Positions 51,130 to 62,959 of a stretch of 64,000 bases of DNA are shown here, piece by piece (within the stretch, counting starts at the first letter, position 1; the number at the start of each line of letters is the position of its first letter). The position numbers were made by a program, and so were the translations under genes. The stretch comes from Onishia taeanensis. GTDB lineage: Bacteria > Pseudomonadota > Gammaproteobacteria > Pseudomonadales > Halomonadaceae. Under the pieces are notes generated by a model. That model was not told where the DNA came from. It saw nothing but the letters and a program-made list of their open reading frames with translations, and searched no databases. Location: the NCBI RefSeq assembly GCF_003268885.1, contig NZ_QLSX01000004.1:124001-188000 (forward strand). The letters are read 5' to 3'.

Positions 51130-51957
51130 CTAGCGATCCCGGGACAGCCCCTCCTCCAACCGAGTGATCTGCTCGCTCAGGGCCCTGACATCACGACGCA
51201 AGGCATGCAGTTCGCCGGCCTCGCCAGTGCCATTCTCGATCTCCATCTGCACGCTTTCCTTCTGCATCACGTCGAGCACGATACCGATCATCATATTGAG
51301 AAAGATGAACGCAGTCAGGAAGATAAAGGTTAAATAATACAGCCAGCTCCAAGCATACAGCTCTTGGGTGGCGTACATGACATCGGTCCAATCCTCAAAG
51401 GTCGCGATGCGAAACAGTGTCAGCATAGCCACCGAGATGTTGTCCCACAGGAAAGGATCGACGTCATTAAACAGGAAGCTGCCGAGCGCGGCATAAATGT
51501 AGAAAATGATGAACATCAGCAGGGCCACGTAGCCCATGCGGGGAATCGACTTGATCAGCGCCGCCAGCAGAATGCGCAGCTCGGGAATCATCGATACCAG
51601 GCGCAGCACCCGGAAGACGCGCAACAGCCGTGCCAGCAACACCATTTCCGAGTCGTCCAGCGGTATCAAGCTTGCCACGACAATCAGGGTATCGAAGATG
51701 TTCCAGCCGCTCTTGAAGAAGTCCTTGACCGAGCGTTCAGCGGCCAGGCGAATCAGAATCTCGACAAGAAAGAAAAGCGTCACCGCCCAGTCGAAGTAGT
51801 ACAGCGCCTGCTCGAAGCGACTAGTCTGTTCTTCATAGGTCTTGGCACCGATCAACAATGCCGAGACGAGAATGATGGCGATCACGCAGGTCTCGAACAG
51901 CTTATTGGCGCGCAGCCGCTCGAAGCGGGCCTGCCAGGTGTTGAAGGGTTCGCTCAT
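51130..51957 (-). CDS. Voltage-gated cation channel of the bacterial sodium channel (BacNav) type
   Basis: 275 residues, nearly the length of NaChBac (274). Six membrane segments; S4 reads RLLRVFRVLRLVS with Arg every third residue, the voltage sensor. The pore filter is TFEDWTD in LFRIATFEDWTDVM, where sodium-selective relatives have TLESWS/A. The C-terminal LHALRRDVRALSEQITRLEEG is a tetramer-forming coiled coil. Start at MSEPFNTWQARF; an earlier in-frame ATG at 52083 would add a basic repeat-rich leader without homology. It directly precedes the leuA leader. Confidence 0.9.
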   Translation of the reverse strand: MSEPFNTWQARFERLRANKLFETCVIAIILVSALLIGAKTYEEQTSRFEQALYYFDWAVTLFFLVEILIRLAAERSVKDFFKSGWNIFDTLIVVASLIPLDDSEMVLLARLLRVFRVLRLVSMIPELRILLAALIKSIPRMGYVALLMFIIFYIYAALGSFLFNDVDPFLWDNISVAMLTLFRIATFEDWTDVMYATQELYAWSWLYYLTFIFLTAFIFLNMMIGIVLDVMQKESVQMEIENGTGEAGELHALRRDVRALSEQITRLEEGLSRDR

Positions 51958-51987
51958 CGGGGATGGGGTCTCTTTTCGGGGGCTCTT

Positions 51988-52029
51988 TCTTGGCGACTTT
52001 TTCTTGACGACTTTCTCTTGGCGACTCTT
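51988..52029. repeat. 14-bp tandem repeat upstream of the channel gene
   Basis: Three units of TCTTGGCGACTTTT with few changes (51988, 52002, 52016), in the 326 bp between the channel start and the first GGDEF gene. In frame with the channel it would encode a Lys/Arg-rich extension (KKKSPRKSPRK), which I do not count as coding. Confidence 0.7.
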
Positions 52030-52203
52030 TCCAAGGGGCTCGCTACAAGTCGACCTGGTCTGATCGGGCGTGGGCCTAGGCATTAATCACTGGCCGTCAT
52101 CGACCATGCTCATCGGCCTTGGGCCTAGCGCCCGCGAGAATAGCACGGGGTCGTGATGGCAATCACAGGGATACCGTACTTTCCCCCTCTTCTTTCACTC
52201 GGC

Positions 52204-52218
52204 GGTATACGATATACC
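52204..52218. promoter_or_regulatory. Inverted repeat upstream of first GGDEF gene
   Basis: GGTATA-CGA-TATACC, a perfect 6-bp inverted repeat with 3-bp spacer, about 65 bp before the ATG at 52284. Candidate operator. Confidence 0.4.
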
Positions 52219-52283
52219 ATTCATCAGGCGCCATGAGCCAGTCCACCCCAAGAGGCTTGAACATATGATCGAGCGAGTTCGCC

Positions 52284-53963
52284 ATGCCTCATGACAGCTG
52301 GCTTCGTTGCGCTGCCGCACTTCATAACGACGTCTACCTGCTGCTAGATCACCAACTGCGGATCAGCGAACAGCTGGGCACCCTGACCGATGTAGACACC
52401 ACGGATCTGTCGGGTCAGATGCTGACTGACTGCGTCGCCCCCGATGGCATGGCGGCTTTGGAGACGACCCTGTCGGCACTGCTGATACGTCGCCTGCCTG
52501 GTGAAGTCACGACGCTCTGGCCCAACGGTAACCAGACGCATTGGAAAGCCATGCCGACGCCGACCGCGGGGCTGGTGTTAAGCCGGGTACGAGAACGCCA
52601 AGCGGGGTTGGGACATGACTCATTGGTGTCGATGATCGATGCCCTGCCAGTCATGGTGGCAAGCATCGATAACGAGCTGCGTTACCGCTTCGTCAACGCG
52701 AGCTACGAGGCCTTCTTCGGAAAGACCCGTGGCACACTGTGCGGGCAACATATCGAAGTGATCCTCGGCGAGGCAACGTGGAAGCGGCTGACCCCGTTCT
52801 ACGAGCGGGTCCTATCCGGCGAACGCGTGCAGTACGAAGAGACCCTACCCTTGAAAGACGGCAGTGTCTTGGAGTGCCGCGTCCAGTATGTGCCGGACAT
52901 GGCCGCGGATGGCAGCGTAAAAGGGTTCTTCGCCGCTATCGAGGACGTCAGCGAATACGGCGCCACGATACGTCTACTGAAGCAGATTCATCACATTGTC
53001 CACAATCGACCCGACGAGCATGACAGCACTATCGATGACCTCCTGACCCTGGCGCTCGACTTCCTGGGCCTAGAGATCGGCATCGTCAGCCAAGTCAGCG
53101 GCGACATCTACAAGGTGCGTCATGTGGTCAGCCAGCAATCCGGGCTAGAGCCTGGGGCACAGTTTTCCCTGGGGGAGACGTTCTGCTGCCTGACGCTAGA
53201 AGCTGACGATGTGCTGGGCACCGTCCATGCCGGCGAGAACCCGCTTTTTCAGGGCCACCCCTGCTATCAGCGCTTCCCGCTGGAGAGCTACATTGGCGTC
53301 CCGCTGATCATCAACGGCGAAGTGTGGGGCACCCTCAACTTTTCGAGCCCTAAAGCACGACAGATGTCGTTCACCGCGCTGGAAATCGAGCTGGTGCGCC
53401 TGGTCGGCGATGCTGTTGAGCATCTGATCACCAGGTATCTCACCTCTGAACGCTGGGCCAAGGAACGGGAAGCCATCAACCATCTGGCGCTGACCGATGC
53501 GCTGACCGGGCTACCCAACCGCGCTCGAATCGACCGGGCCCTGGATGAAGCCATCACCCGACGCTATGCCATCAGCTTGGCGATCATCGATATCGACTTC
53601 TTCAAGCGTATCAACGACCGTCATGGGCACGACGTTGGCGATCGAGTACTGCGCGGAGTTGCTGACACACTGGCGGAAGGCGTACGTGAGGGAGATCTGA
53701 TCGGTCGACTGGGCGGTGAGGAATTCATGCTGCTGATGCACGCCACTCCCTTGTTTACGGCTCGTCGTGTAGCGGAACGGCTGCGCCGGGCCGTCGAATC
53801 TTTCTCGCTGCCAATGGACCCGGAACCGCCGCTGTCGGTGACCATCAGCCTTGGCCTCACCCAGGGGCGACAGGACGACGATGCCGCCAGTCTCTATCAG
53901 CGTGCCGATCACGCCCTCTACATGGCCAAGCACCGAGGGCGCAATAGGATCGAAGTACTCTAG
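52284..53963 (+). CDS. PAS-GAF-GGDEF diguanylate cyclase
   Basis: 559 residues, no membrane segment. Order: a poorly conserved N-terminal part to ~110, a PAS domain ~112-225 (VNASYEAFFGKTRGTL), a GAF domain ~245-385 (YIGVPLIINGEVWGTLNFSS) and a GGDEF domain ~400-559. The active site is GRLGGEEF, a functional variant, and REGD five residues before it is a product-inhibition I-site. LTDALTGLPNRARID and GRNRIEVL frame the domain. It should make c-di-GMP in response to cytosolic signals; the ligand is not known. Confidence 0.92.
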   Translation: MPHDSWLRCAAALHNDVYLLLDHQLRISEQLGTLTDVDTTDLSGQMLTDCVAPDGMAALETTLSALLIRRLPGEVTTLWPNGNQTHWKAMPTPTAGLVLSRVRERQAGLGHDSLVSMIDALPVMVASIDNELRYRFVNASYEAFFGKTRGTLCGQHIEVILGEATWKRLTPFYERVLSGERVQYEETLPLKDGSVLECRVQYVPDMAADGSVKGFFAAIEDVSEYGATIRLLKQIHHIVHNRPDEHDSTIDDLLTLALDFLGLEIGIVSQVSGDIYKVRHVVSQQSGLEPGAQFSLGETFCCLTLEADDVLGTVHAGENPLFQGHPCYQRFPLESYIGVPLIINGEVWGTLNFSSPKARQMSFTALEIELVRLVGDAVEHLITRYLTSERWAKEREAINHLALTDALTGLPNRARIDRALDEAITRRYAISLAIIDIDFFKRINDRHGHDVGDRVLRGVADTLAEGVREGDLIGRLGGEEFMLLMHATPLFTARRVAERLRRAVESFSLPMDPEPPLSVTISLGLTQGRQDDDAASLYQRADHALYMAKHRGRNRIEVL

Positions 53964-53983
53964 ACCGCCATAACCATAATCAA

Positions 53984-54017
53984 ACGCCCCGCCCTGCAGC
54001 ATGGCGGGACGGGGCGT
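53984..54017. terminator. Bidirectional terminator after first GGDEF gene
   Basis: ACGCCCCG pairs with CGGGGCGT, with a GC-rich interior, between convergent genes. Confidence 0.7.
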
Positions 54018-54039
54018 GTAATGCGAGACCTGCAGCGGA

Positions 54040-54297
54040 CTAGCTGGCTAGCTTCTCGGTTACTAGGATGGTCAGCAAATCCTGAGCGTGCTGGGCGGCT
54101 TCGTGACCGAGGCTCGTCAGGTATCCGCCGTCGTCCTGCGTAATCAGGCCCTTGTCATGAAGCCGGCGGGCAGCCGAAATGGCTTCCGGCGTAGCGTTCG
54201 AATGTACCTTGATGCCTTCTTGGGTCGTGGTCAGGTTGAACAGGCCAAGGATCTTCATTTCCTCGAACAGCTCCGGCGAGAAACGGGATGTGGGCAT
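54040..54297 (-). CDS. TIGR02647 family small protein
   Basis: 85 residues. FSPELFEEMKILGLFNLTTTQEGIKVH and ATPEAISAARRLHDKGLITQDDGGYLTSLGHEAAQHAQDL look like a small winged-helix, and the sequence agrees with the TIGR02647 family of Pseudomonas-type bacteria (function unknown). Start at MPTSRFSPEL. It lies between two GGDEF genes on the opposite strand. Confidence 0.8.
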   Translation of the reverse strand: MPTSRFSPELFEEMKILGLFNLTTTQEGIKVHSNATPEAISAARRLHDKGLITQDDGGYLTSLGHEAAQHAQDLLTILVTEKLAS

Positions 54298-54577
54298 GGC
54301 GACCTCATACAAGTAAGTGACTCTCACAAACTAGCCCGCCATCCGCCACGGCACCAGAGCTACCTCATCCGCAAACGCCAATATCGTCCCATCGATTACG
54401 ATCCTGTGACCCGGAGACTTTTTTCAACGCAATAGTCACGATGCGCAGGTGAATATGGGCGGAATGCACCACGCTATCTCTAGGGACACGCTGAATAGAA
54501 AAATACCGGTATAGCATCAGGAATATATAAGCCAAAGATGCGGATCATCAGACGGATCTGACAGTAAGGAGTGCGCT

Positions 54578-56689
54578 GTGACCTCCCAAGGGAAAAACGA
54601 GAACCAAGCCAGTGACGCTTCCTTAGACGCAGGCCAGCGGGATGATGAAGGTCAGATAAAGCGACTGCAGGCTGATCTTGAGCATATGAGACTAGAGCGC
54701 GATCAGTGGAAGCGGGAATCGAATCAGCTCTTCGACGCCATGTTTCGGCAAAATACCGCACCCAAGCTGTTGATAGAGGTCGATAGCGGACAGATCATCG
54801 ATGCTAATGAGTCGGCGCTTTCGTTTTACGGCTATTCCCGATCAGCGATCGAGCGACTGAACATTCGCGACATCAATCCTCTTGATGACGCGGCCCTCAG
54901 GCGGGAACTTCAATTAGCGCAGCGCGAAGAGCGGCGCTTTTTCCGTTTCCAGCACCGCCTGGCCAACGGCGAGCTGCGTGATGTCGAGGTCTACAGTAGC
55001 CCGATGACGCGCCACGGATGCCAGTTGCTTCACTCGATCATCCATGACGTAACCGAACGCACCAGAGCAGAAGCCGAGCTGGCCGCCCAGAAAGCCGAGT
55101 ATCGCGACCTGATCGAGCAGCACCCTCATTTCGTGGTGCGTTACCTGCCCGACACCACGATTCTCTTCATCAACGCTCCCTTGTCTAAGCTGACCGGTAA
55201 GCATCAAGACGCCCTGGTCGGCAAGCGCTGGGGCGACCTGCTGCCCGCCGAACAGCAGGACGCCATCCGAGAACACCTGGCTGACTTCAGTGACCAGACA
55301 CCGATTCGCGCGTTCGAGAACCAGGTAACCGATAGCCAGGGTAAGACGCGCTGGGTGCACTGGACCAGTCGCGCCTTCTGTGATGAGAACGGCACGCCAA
55401 GGGAGTTCCAGAGCGTAGGTATCGATATTACCGAACGTCGAATGCTCGAGCAGGAGCATCGACGGCTGAGCGAAATCATCGAAGCAACCCCCGACTTGAT
55501 CTCCATGGCGGACACCGAGGCACGGCCGTTCTATTACAACCCAGCCGGCAAGAAGCTGATAGGCCACCAGTTGGCCTCGTCATCTCCCGATGAGCATATC
55601 GTCTTCCATCAGCTGGCGGATATCTGGCAGCACCTACGTGAGAACGCAATACCGGAGGCGCTGAGAAACGGCTATTGGCAGGGGGAAGGCAAGATTCGAA
55701 ATGCCCTGGGCGAAGAGATCCCGGTTCAGCAGACGCTGATCGCTCACCGCAACGCGCAAGGCGAGACCACGCACTTCTCAACCATCATGCATGACCTGAC
55801 GCAGCACAAGGCGCTTGAGGCCGAGCACCGGCTGATGGCTGTCTCCTTTCATACCGGGCAAGGGGTAATGATCGTCAACCGACAGCAGATCATCGAACGC
55901 GTCAACGATGCTTTTACCTCGATCACCGGCTATACGCTTCAAGCAGCCGTTGGCCAGTCCCCTCAGTTGCTGCAATCCGACCAGCACGATGCCACCTTCT
56001 ACCAGCGTGTCCAATTCACTCTGTCGGTCAGCGGGTACTGGGAGGGAGAATACTGGTATCGACATCAAAACGGCGAAACTCTGCCTTTATGGCAGTCCAT
56101 CTCCACCCTGACCAACGGCCAAGGTGAGATCGAGCACTATATCTACGTCTTCCATGACATCCGCAAGCAGAAGATATTGGAAGAAGAGCTCAAGCATCTC
56201 GCCGAACATGACCGGCTGACCGGCATCTGCAACCGCACCCGACTCTATCGGCTGCAGGAGCAGGCTATCAACGACCTCGAGCGTTACGACACGCCTTTTT
56301 CGCTAATCATGCTCGATATCGACTGTTTCAAGGACATCAATGATGAGTACGGACACGATGTCGGCGACAGTGTGCTCAAGGCACTGACCGATGTCATCAT
56401 CCGGCAGCTGCGTGACAGTGACGAAGTCGGTCGCTGGGGCGGCGATGAATTCATGCTGCTGGCCGGCCACACGCACCTGGACGGCGCCATCAAGCTGGCA
56501 GAACGGGTTCGCGCCAGCATCGAAGCGACATCCTTCGACGATGTCGGCAGCGTGACCGTGAGCCTGGGGGTCGTGGAGTTCCATCGCGGTATGACCCTAG
56601 CGGAGTCGGGGAAAGCCGTCGATGAGGCGCTCTATCGAGCCAAGCGCCGGGGGCGTAATCGCGTGGAGAGCCTTCCCGGCGACACCTGA
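54578..56689 (+). CDS. Multi-PAS GGDEF diguanylate cyclase
   Basis: 703 residues, GTG start after AAGGAGTGCGCT. A charged coiled coil (~25-50) precedes four PAS domains: ~50-165 (IDANESALSFYGYSRSAIE), ~170-285 (VRYLPDTTILFINAPLSKLTG), ~290-410 (EATPDLISMADTEARP) and ~415-530 (RVNDAFTSITGYTLQAAVG). The GGDEF domain (~535-703) has an intact GRWGGDEF and an RDSD I-site five residues earlier, so it should be an active, product-inhibited cyclase. No membrane segment is seen, so it senses cytosolic cues. Confidence 0.93.
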   Translation: MTSQGKNENQASDASLDAGQRDDEGQIKRLQADLEHMRLERDQWKRESNQLFDAMFRQNTAPKLLIEVDSGQIIDANESALSFYGYSRSAIERLNIRDINPLDDAALRRELQLAQREERRFFRFQHRLANGELRDVEVYSSPMTRHGCQLLHSIIHDVTERTRAEAELAAQKAEYRDLIEQHPHFVVRYLPDTTILFINAPLSKLTGKHQDALVGKRWGDLLPAEQQDAIREHLADFSDQTPIRAFENQVTDSQGKTRWVHWTSRAFCDENGTPREFQSVGIDITERRMLEQEHRRLSEIIEATPDLISMADTEARPFYYNPAGKKLIGHQLASSSPDEHIVFHQLADIWQHLRENAIPEALRNGYWQGEGKIRNALGEEIPVQQTLIAHRNAQGETTHFSTIMHDLTQHKALEAEHRLMAVSFHTGQGVMIVNRQQIIERVNDAFTSITGYTLQAAVGQSPQLLQSDQHDATFYQRVQFTLSVSGYWEGEYWYRHQNGETLPLWQSISTLTNGQGEIEHYIYVFHDIRKQKILEEELKHLAEHDRLTGICNRTRLYRLQEQAINDLERYDTPFSLIMLDIDCFKDINDEYGHDVGDSVLKALTDVIIRQLRDSDEVGRWGGDEFMLLAGHTHLDGAIKLAERVRASIEATSFDDVGSVTVSLGVVEFHRGMTLAESGKAVDEALYRAKRRGRNRVESLPGDT

Positions 56690-56847
56690 TGACAGCCCCG
56701 GGAACCGACTTGAGCACGTAAGCTCAGGCGTAACGGGTTAGAACAACACCCGATCGGACAACAGCTGAGCGGCTTACCCATGGTTCGCTTGTTGGCTCGC
56801 ATAGTGAATGCAGCTCGCCTGGAGGATGAGGCTCGCGCCAGAAGCCC

Positions 56848-58074
56848 TCAGCCCTCAAGATCGCTCTGGCGATAGCCGATCAGATAGAGCACTGCATCGA
56901 GACCCAGTGTCGAAAGCGAATGACTGGCCTGCTGACGCACCAGCGGCTTGGCCCGAAAGGCGATACCGAGTCCCGCTGTGGCTAGCATCTTCAAATCGTT
57001 GGCGCCGTCACCCACGGCAATGGTCTGCTCCAGCGCCAGCCCCTCGCGGCGGGCGATCTCGCGCAGCAGATAGGCTTTGCGCTCGGCATCGAGGATCGGC
57101 TCACGCACCTCGCCGGTGACCTTGCCATTCTCGATGACCAGCTCATTGGCATGGACTTCATCAAAGCCAAGCTTCTGCTGCAGGTAATCGGCGAAGTAGG
57201 TAAAGCCACCGGAGAGGATGGCGGTGCGATATCCCAACCGTTTGAGGTGGCCCATCAGGCGTTCGACGCCGTCCATCAACGGCAGGTTCTCGGCGATGTC
57301 GGCGAGCACCGCCTCGTCCAGGCCCTTCAGCTTGCTCATCCGCTCGCGAAAGCTCTGCTGAAAATCCAGCTCGCCGCGCATCGCCCGTTCGGTGACCGCT
57401 GCCACCTCATCGCCCACGCCGTGGCGCCGGGCCAGCTCGTCGATCACTTCGGTCTGGATCAGCGTCGAGTCCATGTCGAAGCACACCAGCCGACGGTGGC
57501 GACGCCAGATCGAATCCTCCTGAATGGCGATATCCACGCCGTGCATGGCGCCCAGCGCCAGGGCCTTTTCACGCAAGGCGGTCAGGTCGACTTCCTCACC
57601 GCGCAGCCAACACTCGACGCAGGCGCCCATGGGGTGACGATCGCTGCCCTCTCCGGCCACGCTGCCATCCAGCGGCTCACGGCCTGACAGACGATGGATC
57701 AGCTCGACGGTCAGGTCATGTTCGGCGGTCAGGGCGCCGACCTCGGCAAGAATGCCCGCAGGGAGATGCGGCGCCAGCAGGGTCAGGATCAGCCGTGGCC
57801 GACTTTCCTGGGCGCTCCAGCGCTGATAGTCCTCGGCACCCACCTGCACCGCCTGGATGTCGAGCCCCAAGGTATCGCCAGCCTCAGCGAGAATCGCCTC
57901 CAGGTCGCTGTCATGATCAAGCCCGACCAGCGCCTCCAGCGACAGGATATCGAAGGTCACGCTCTGATTGATGTCCAACAGGCGGGCCCCGGCGCGGGCC
58001 AGGGCGCTTCCTAGGCCGGCGAGCTGGCCGGGATGGGCCTGGCCCGTGGCGCGAATCAAGAGTCGTCGTGTCAT
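56848..58074 (-). CDS. serB: Phosphoserine phosphatase SerB
   Basis: 408 residues. Two ACT-like parts in the first ~180 residues (LLIRATGQAHPGQLAGLG) and a HAD phosphatase: VCFDMDSTLIQTEVID with the nucleophilic Asp, ILSGGFTYFADYL and VGDGANDLKMLATAGLG. It makes serine from phosphoserine. Start at MTRRLLIRAT. It follows parC by 10 bp. Confidence 0.96.
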   Translation of the reverse strand: MTRRLLIRATGQAHPGQLAGLGSALARAGARLLDINQSVTFDILSLEALVGLDHDSDLEAILAEAGDTLGLDIQAVQVGAEDYQRWSAQESRPRLILTLLAPHLPAGILAEVGALTAEHDLTVELIHRLSGREPLDGSVAGEGSDRHPMGACVECWLRGEEVDLTALREKALALGAMHGVDIAIQEDSIWRRHRRLVCFDMDSTLIQTEVIDELARRHGVGDEVAAVTERAMRGELDFQQSFRERMSKLKGLDEAVLADIAENLPLMDGVERLMGHLKRLGYRTAILSGGFTYFADYLQQKLGFDEVHANELVIENGKVTGEVREPILDAERKAYLLREIARREGLALEQTIAVGDGANDLKMLATAGLGIAFRAKPLVRQQASHSLSTLGLDAVLYLIGYRQSDLEG

Positions 58075-58084
58075 GAGCCTTCCC

Positions 58085-60331
58085 TCAGTCTTCAATGGCG
58101 AGGCGGTCAACCTTCTGGAAGCCGCGAGGCAGCTTGCTGCCGCGACGCCCGCGTTCACCGGTATAGTAATCGAGATCGCTCGGCTTGAGCGTCAGCTTGC
58201 GCTTGCCGGCATGCACCACCAGCGCGGCCCCTTCAGGCAGCATCACCAGGTCGCGCATGAACTCTTCGCGCTGGGTGGCTCGGGTGCCGGGAATATCGAG
58301 CATCTTGTTGCCTTTGCCCTTGGCCATCTCCGGTAGCTGTTCGAGGGCAAACACCAGCAGGCGCCCTTCGTTGGAGACGGCGGCAACCTGCACGCCCTCA
58401 CCGCTCGGCACCGCCAGCGGCGGAATCACAGCACAGCCCTTGGGTACCGAGAGGATGGCCTTGCCGGCCTTGTTCTTGCCGATCAGGTCCTCGAGCCGGG
58501 CAATGAAGCCATAGCCGCCGTCGGACGCCAGCAGATAGCGAGTCTCGGGGGGCGCCAGCATCAGCCCGGCCATATGCGCCCCAGCCGCGGTGTTGACGCG
58601 ACCGGTAATCGGCTCGCCCTGGCTTCTGGCGCTGGGCAGGTTATGGGCGGCCAGGGTGTAAGCTCGCCCGGTATCGTCAAGCAGCACCAGCGGCTGATTG
58701 GTCTTGCCTCGCGCCGCCAGGTGGAAGCGGTCGCCGGACTTGTAGCTGAGCCCGGCGGGGTCGATCTCGTGCCCCTTGGCCGAGCGAATCCAGCCCTTCT
58801 CGGACAGCACCACGGTGACCGGATCGGCGCCGAGAAGCTCGACTTCAGACAGCGCCTTGGCCTCGCCGCGCTCGACCAGCGGCGCACGGCGATCATCGCC
58901 GTGTTCCTTGGCAGCCTCGCGCAACTCATCTTCGATCAGGTCGGTGAGTGCTTCCTCGCTACCCAGCAGCGTCTTGAGGTGCTTACGCTCAGCGGCCAAC
59001 TCGTCCTGCTCGCCGCGAATCTTGAACTCCTCGAGTTTGGCCAAGTGGCGCAAACGCAGCTCAAGGATGGCCTCTGCCTGACGCTCGGAGAGATCGAAGG
59101 CCTGGATCAGCGCGGCCTTGGGCTCGTCCTCTTCCCGAATGATACGGATCACCTCATCGATATTGAGGTAGGCCGCCAGCAGACCCTCGAGAATATGCAG
59201 GCGATCCTCGACCTTGCCCAGGCGATGTTCGAGGCGCCGGCGCACGGTCGTGCGGCGGAAGTTGAGCCATTCGCCAAGCATTTGCGGCAGGGGCATGACC
59301 CGCGGCCGGCCATCCAGGCCAATCACATTCATGTTGACGCGGATGTTCTTCTCGAGATCGCTGGTGGCGAACAGGTGTGCCATCAGGGCCTCGATATCGA
59401 CCCGGTTGGAGCGCGGCTCGATAACCAATCGCGTCGGAGTCTCGTGGGTCGATTCGTCGCGCAGGTCGGCAACCATCGGCAGCTTCTTGGCCTGCATCTG
59501 GGCGGCGATCTGCTCGAGTACCTTGGACCCGCTTACCTGGTAAGGCAGCGCGGTGATCACCACCTTGCCCTCTTCCAGGGTGTAACGGGCACGCAGCTTG
59601 ACCGAGCCACGGCCACTCTCATAAAGCTTACGCAGATCAGAGCGCGGGGTGATGATTTCAGCGGCAGAGGGAAAGTCCGGCGCCGGCACATACTCGAGCA
59701 GATCGGCCGTCGTCGCCTCAGGGTGGCGCAGCAGGTGGCAGGTCGCTTCGACCACCTCGTTGACGTTATGGGGCGGTATATCGGTGGCCATGCCCACGGC
59801 GATGCCGGTACCGCCGTTGAGCAGCACATGGGGCAACTTGGCCGGCAGCACCACCGGCTCGTTCATGGTGCCATCGAAGTTGGGCGTCCAGTCGACGGTG
59901 CCCTGCCCCAGTTCGCTGAGCAGCACCTCGGAAAACTTGGACAGCCGCGCCTCGGTGTAGCGCATGGCGGCGAAGGACTTGGGGTCGTCGGGGCTGCCCC
60001 AGTTGCCCTGGCCATCCACCAGCGGATAGCGGTAACTGAACGGCTGGGCCATCAGCACCATCGCCTCGTAGCAGGCGCTGTCACCGTGCGGGTGAAACTT
60101 GCCGAGTACGTCGCCGACGGTGCGCGCCGACTTCTTGTACTTGGCGTTGGCGCTGAGCGAAAGCTCGCGCATAGCGTAGACGATGCGCCGCTGCACCGGC
60201 TTCATGCCGTCGCCGATGTGGGGCAGCGCACGGTCGAGAATCACGTACATCGAGTAGTCGAGGTACGCCTTTTCGGTGTACTCGCGAAGGGAAAGACGCT
60301 CGACGTCCCCCTCCGCCACCTGAATATCCAT
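58085..60331 (-). CDS. parC: DNA topoisomerase IV subunit A ParC
   Basis: 748 residues. [28 protein letters not shown] starts the breakage-reunion domain; the catalytic Tyr is in [28 protein letters not shown] spans the quinolone-resistance region with Ser and Glu-type residues as in susceptible strains (HGDSACYE). The end forms the beta-pinwheel domain. Start at the second Met (MDIQVAEG); Met two codons earlier is equally possible. Confidence 0.97.
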   Translation of the reverse strand: MDIQVAEGDVERLSLREYTEKAYLDYSMYVILDRALPHIGDGMKPVQRRIVYAMRELSLSANAKYKKSARTVGDVLGKFHPHGDSACYEAMVLMAQPFSYRYPLVDGQGNWGSPDDPKSFAAMRYTEARLSKFSEVLLSELGQGTVDWTPNFDGTMNEPVVLPAKLPHVLLNGGTGIAVGMATDIPPHNVNEVVEATCHLLRHPEATTADLLEYVPAPDFPSAAEIITPRSDLRKLYESGRGSVKLRARYTLEEGKVVITALPYQVSGSKVLEQIAAQMQAKKLPMVADLRDESTHETPTRLVIEPRSNRVDIEALMAHLFATSDLEKNIRVNMNVIGLDGRPRVMPLPQMLGEWLNFRRTTVRRRLEHRLGKVEDRLHILEGLLAAYLNIDEVIRIIREEDEPKAALIQAFDLSERQAEAILELRLRHLAKLEEFKIRGEQDELAAERKHLKTLLGSEEALTDLIEDELREAAKEHGDDRRAPLVERGEAKALSEVELLGADPVTVVLSEKGWIRSAKGHEIDPAGLSYKSGDRFHLAARGKTNQPLVLLDDTGRAYTLAAHNLPSARSQGEPITGRVNTAAGAHMAGLMLAPPETRYLLASDGGYGFIARLEDLIGKNKAGKAILSVPKGCAVIPPLAVPSGEGVQVAAVSNEGRLLVFALEQLPEMAKGKGNKMLDIPGTRATQREEFMRDLVMLPEGAALVVHAGKRKLTLKPSDLDYYTGERGRRGSKLPRGFQKVDRLAIED

Positions 60332-60344
60332 GGTCATCGGGGAA

Positions 60345-62931
<2,587 letters not shown>

Positions 62932-62959
62932 ACCGCATTTCCTGTATACGCATCCAGCA

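Noticed and set aside
51958-52083. Basic N-terminal extension of the channel protein (start at 52083)
   Set aside because: It is made of 14-bp DNA repeats, has no ribosome site, and the shorter form has the usual BacNav length.
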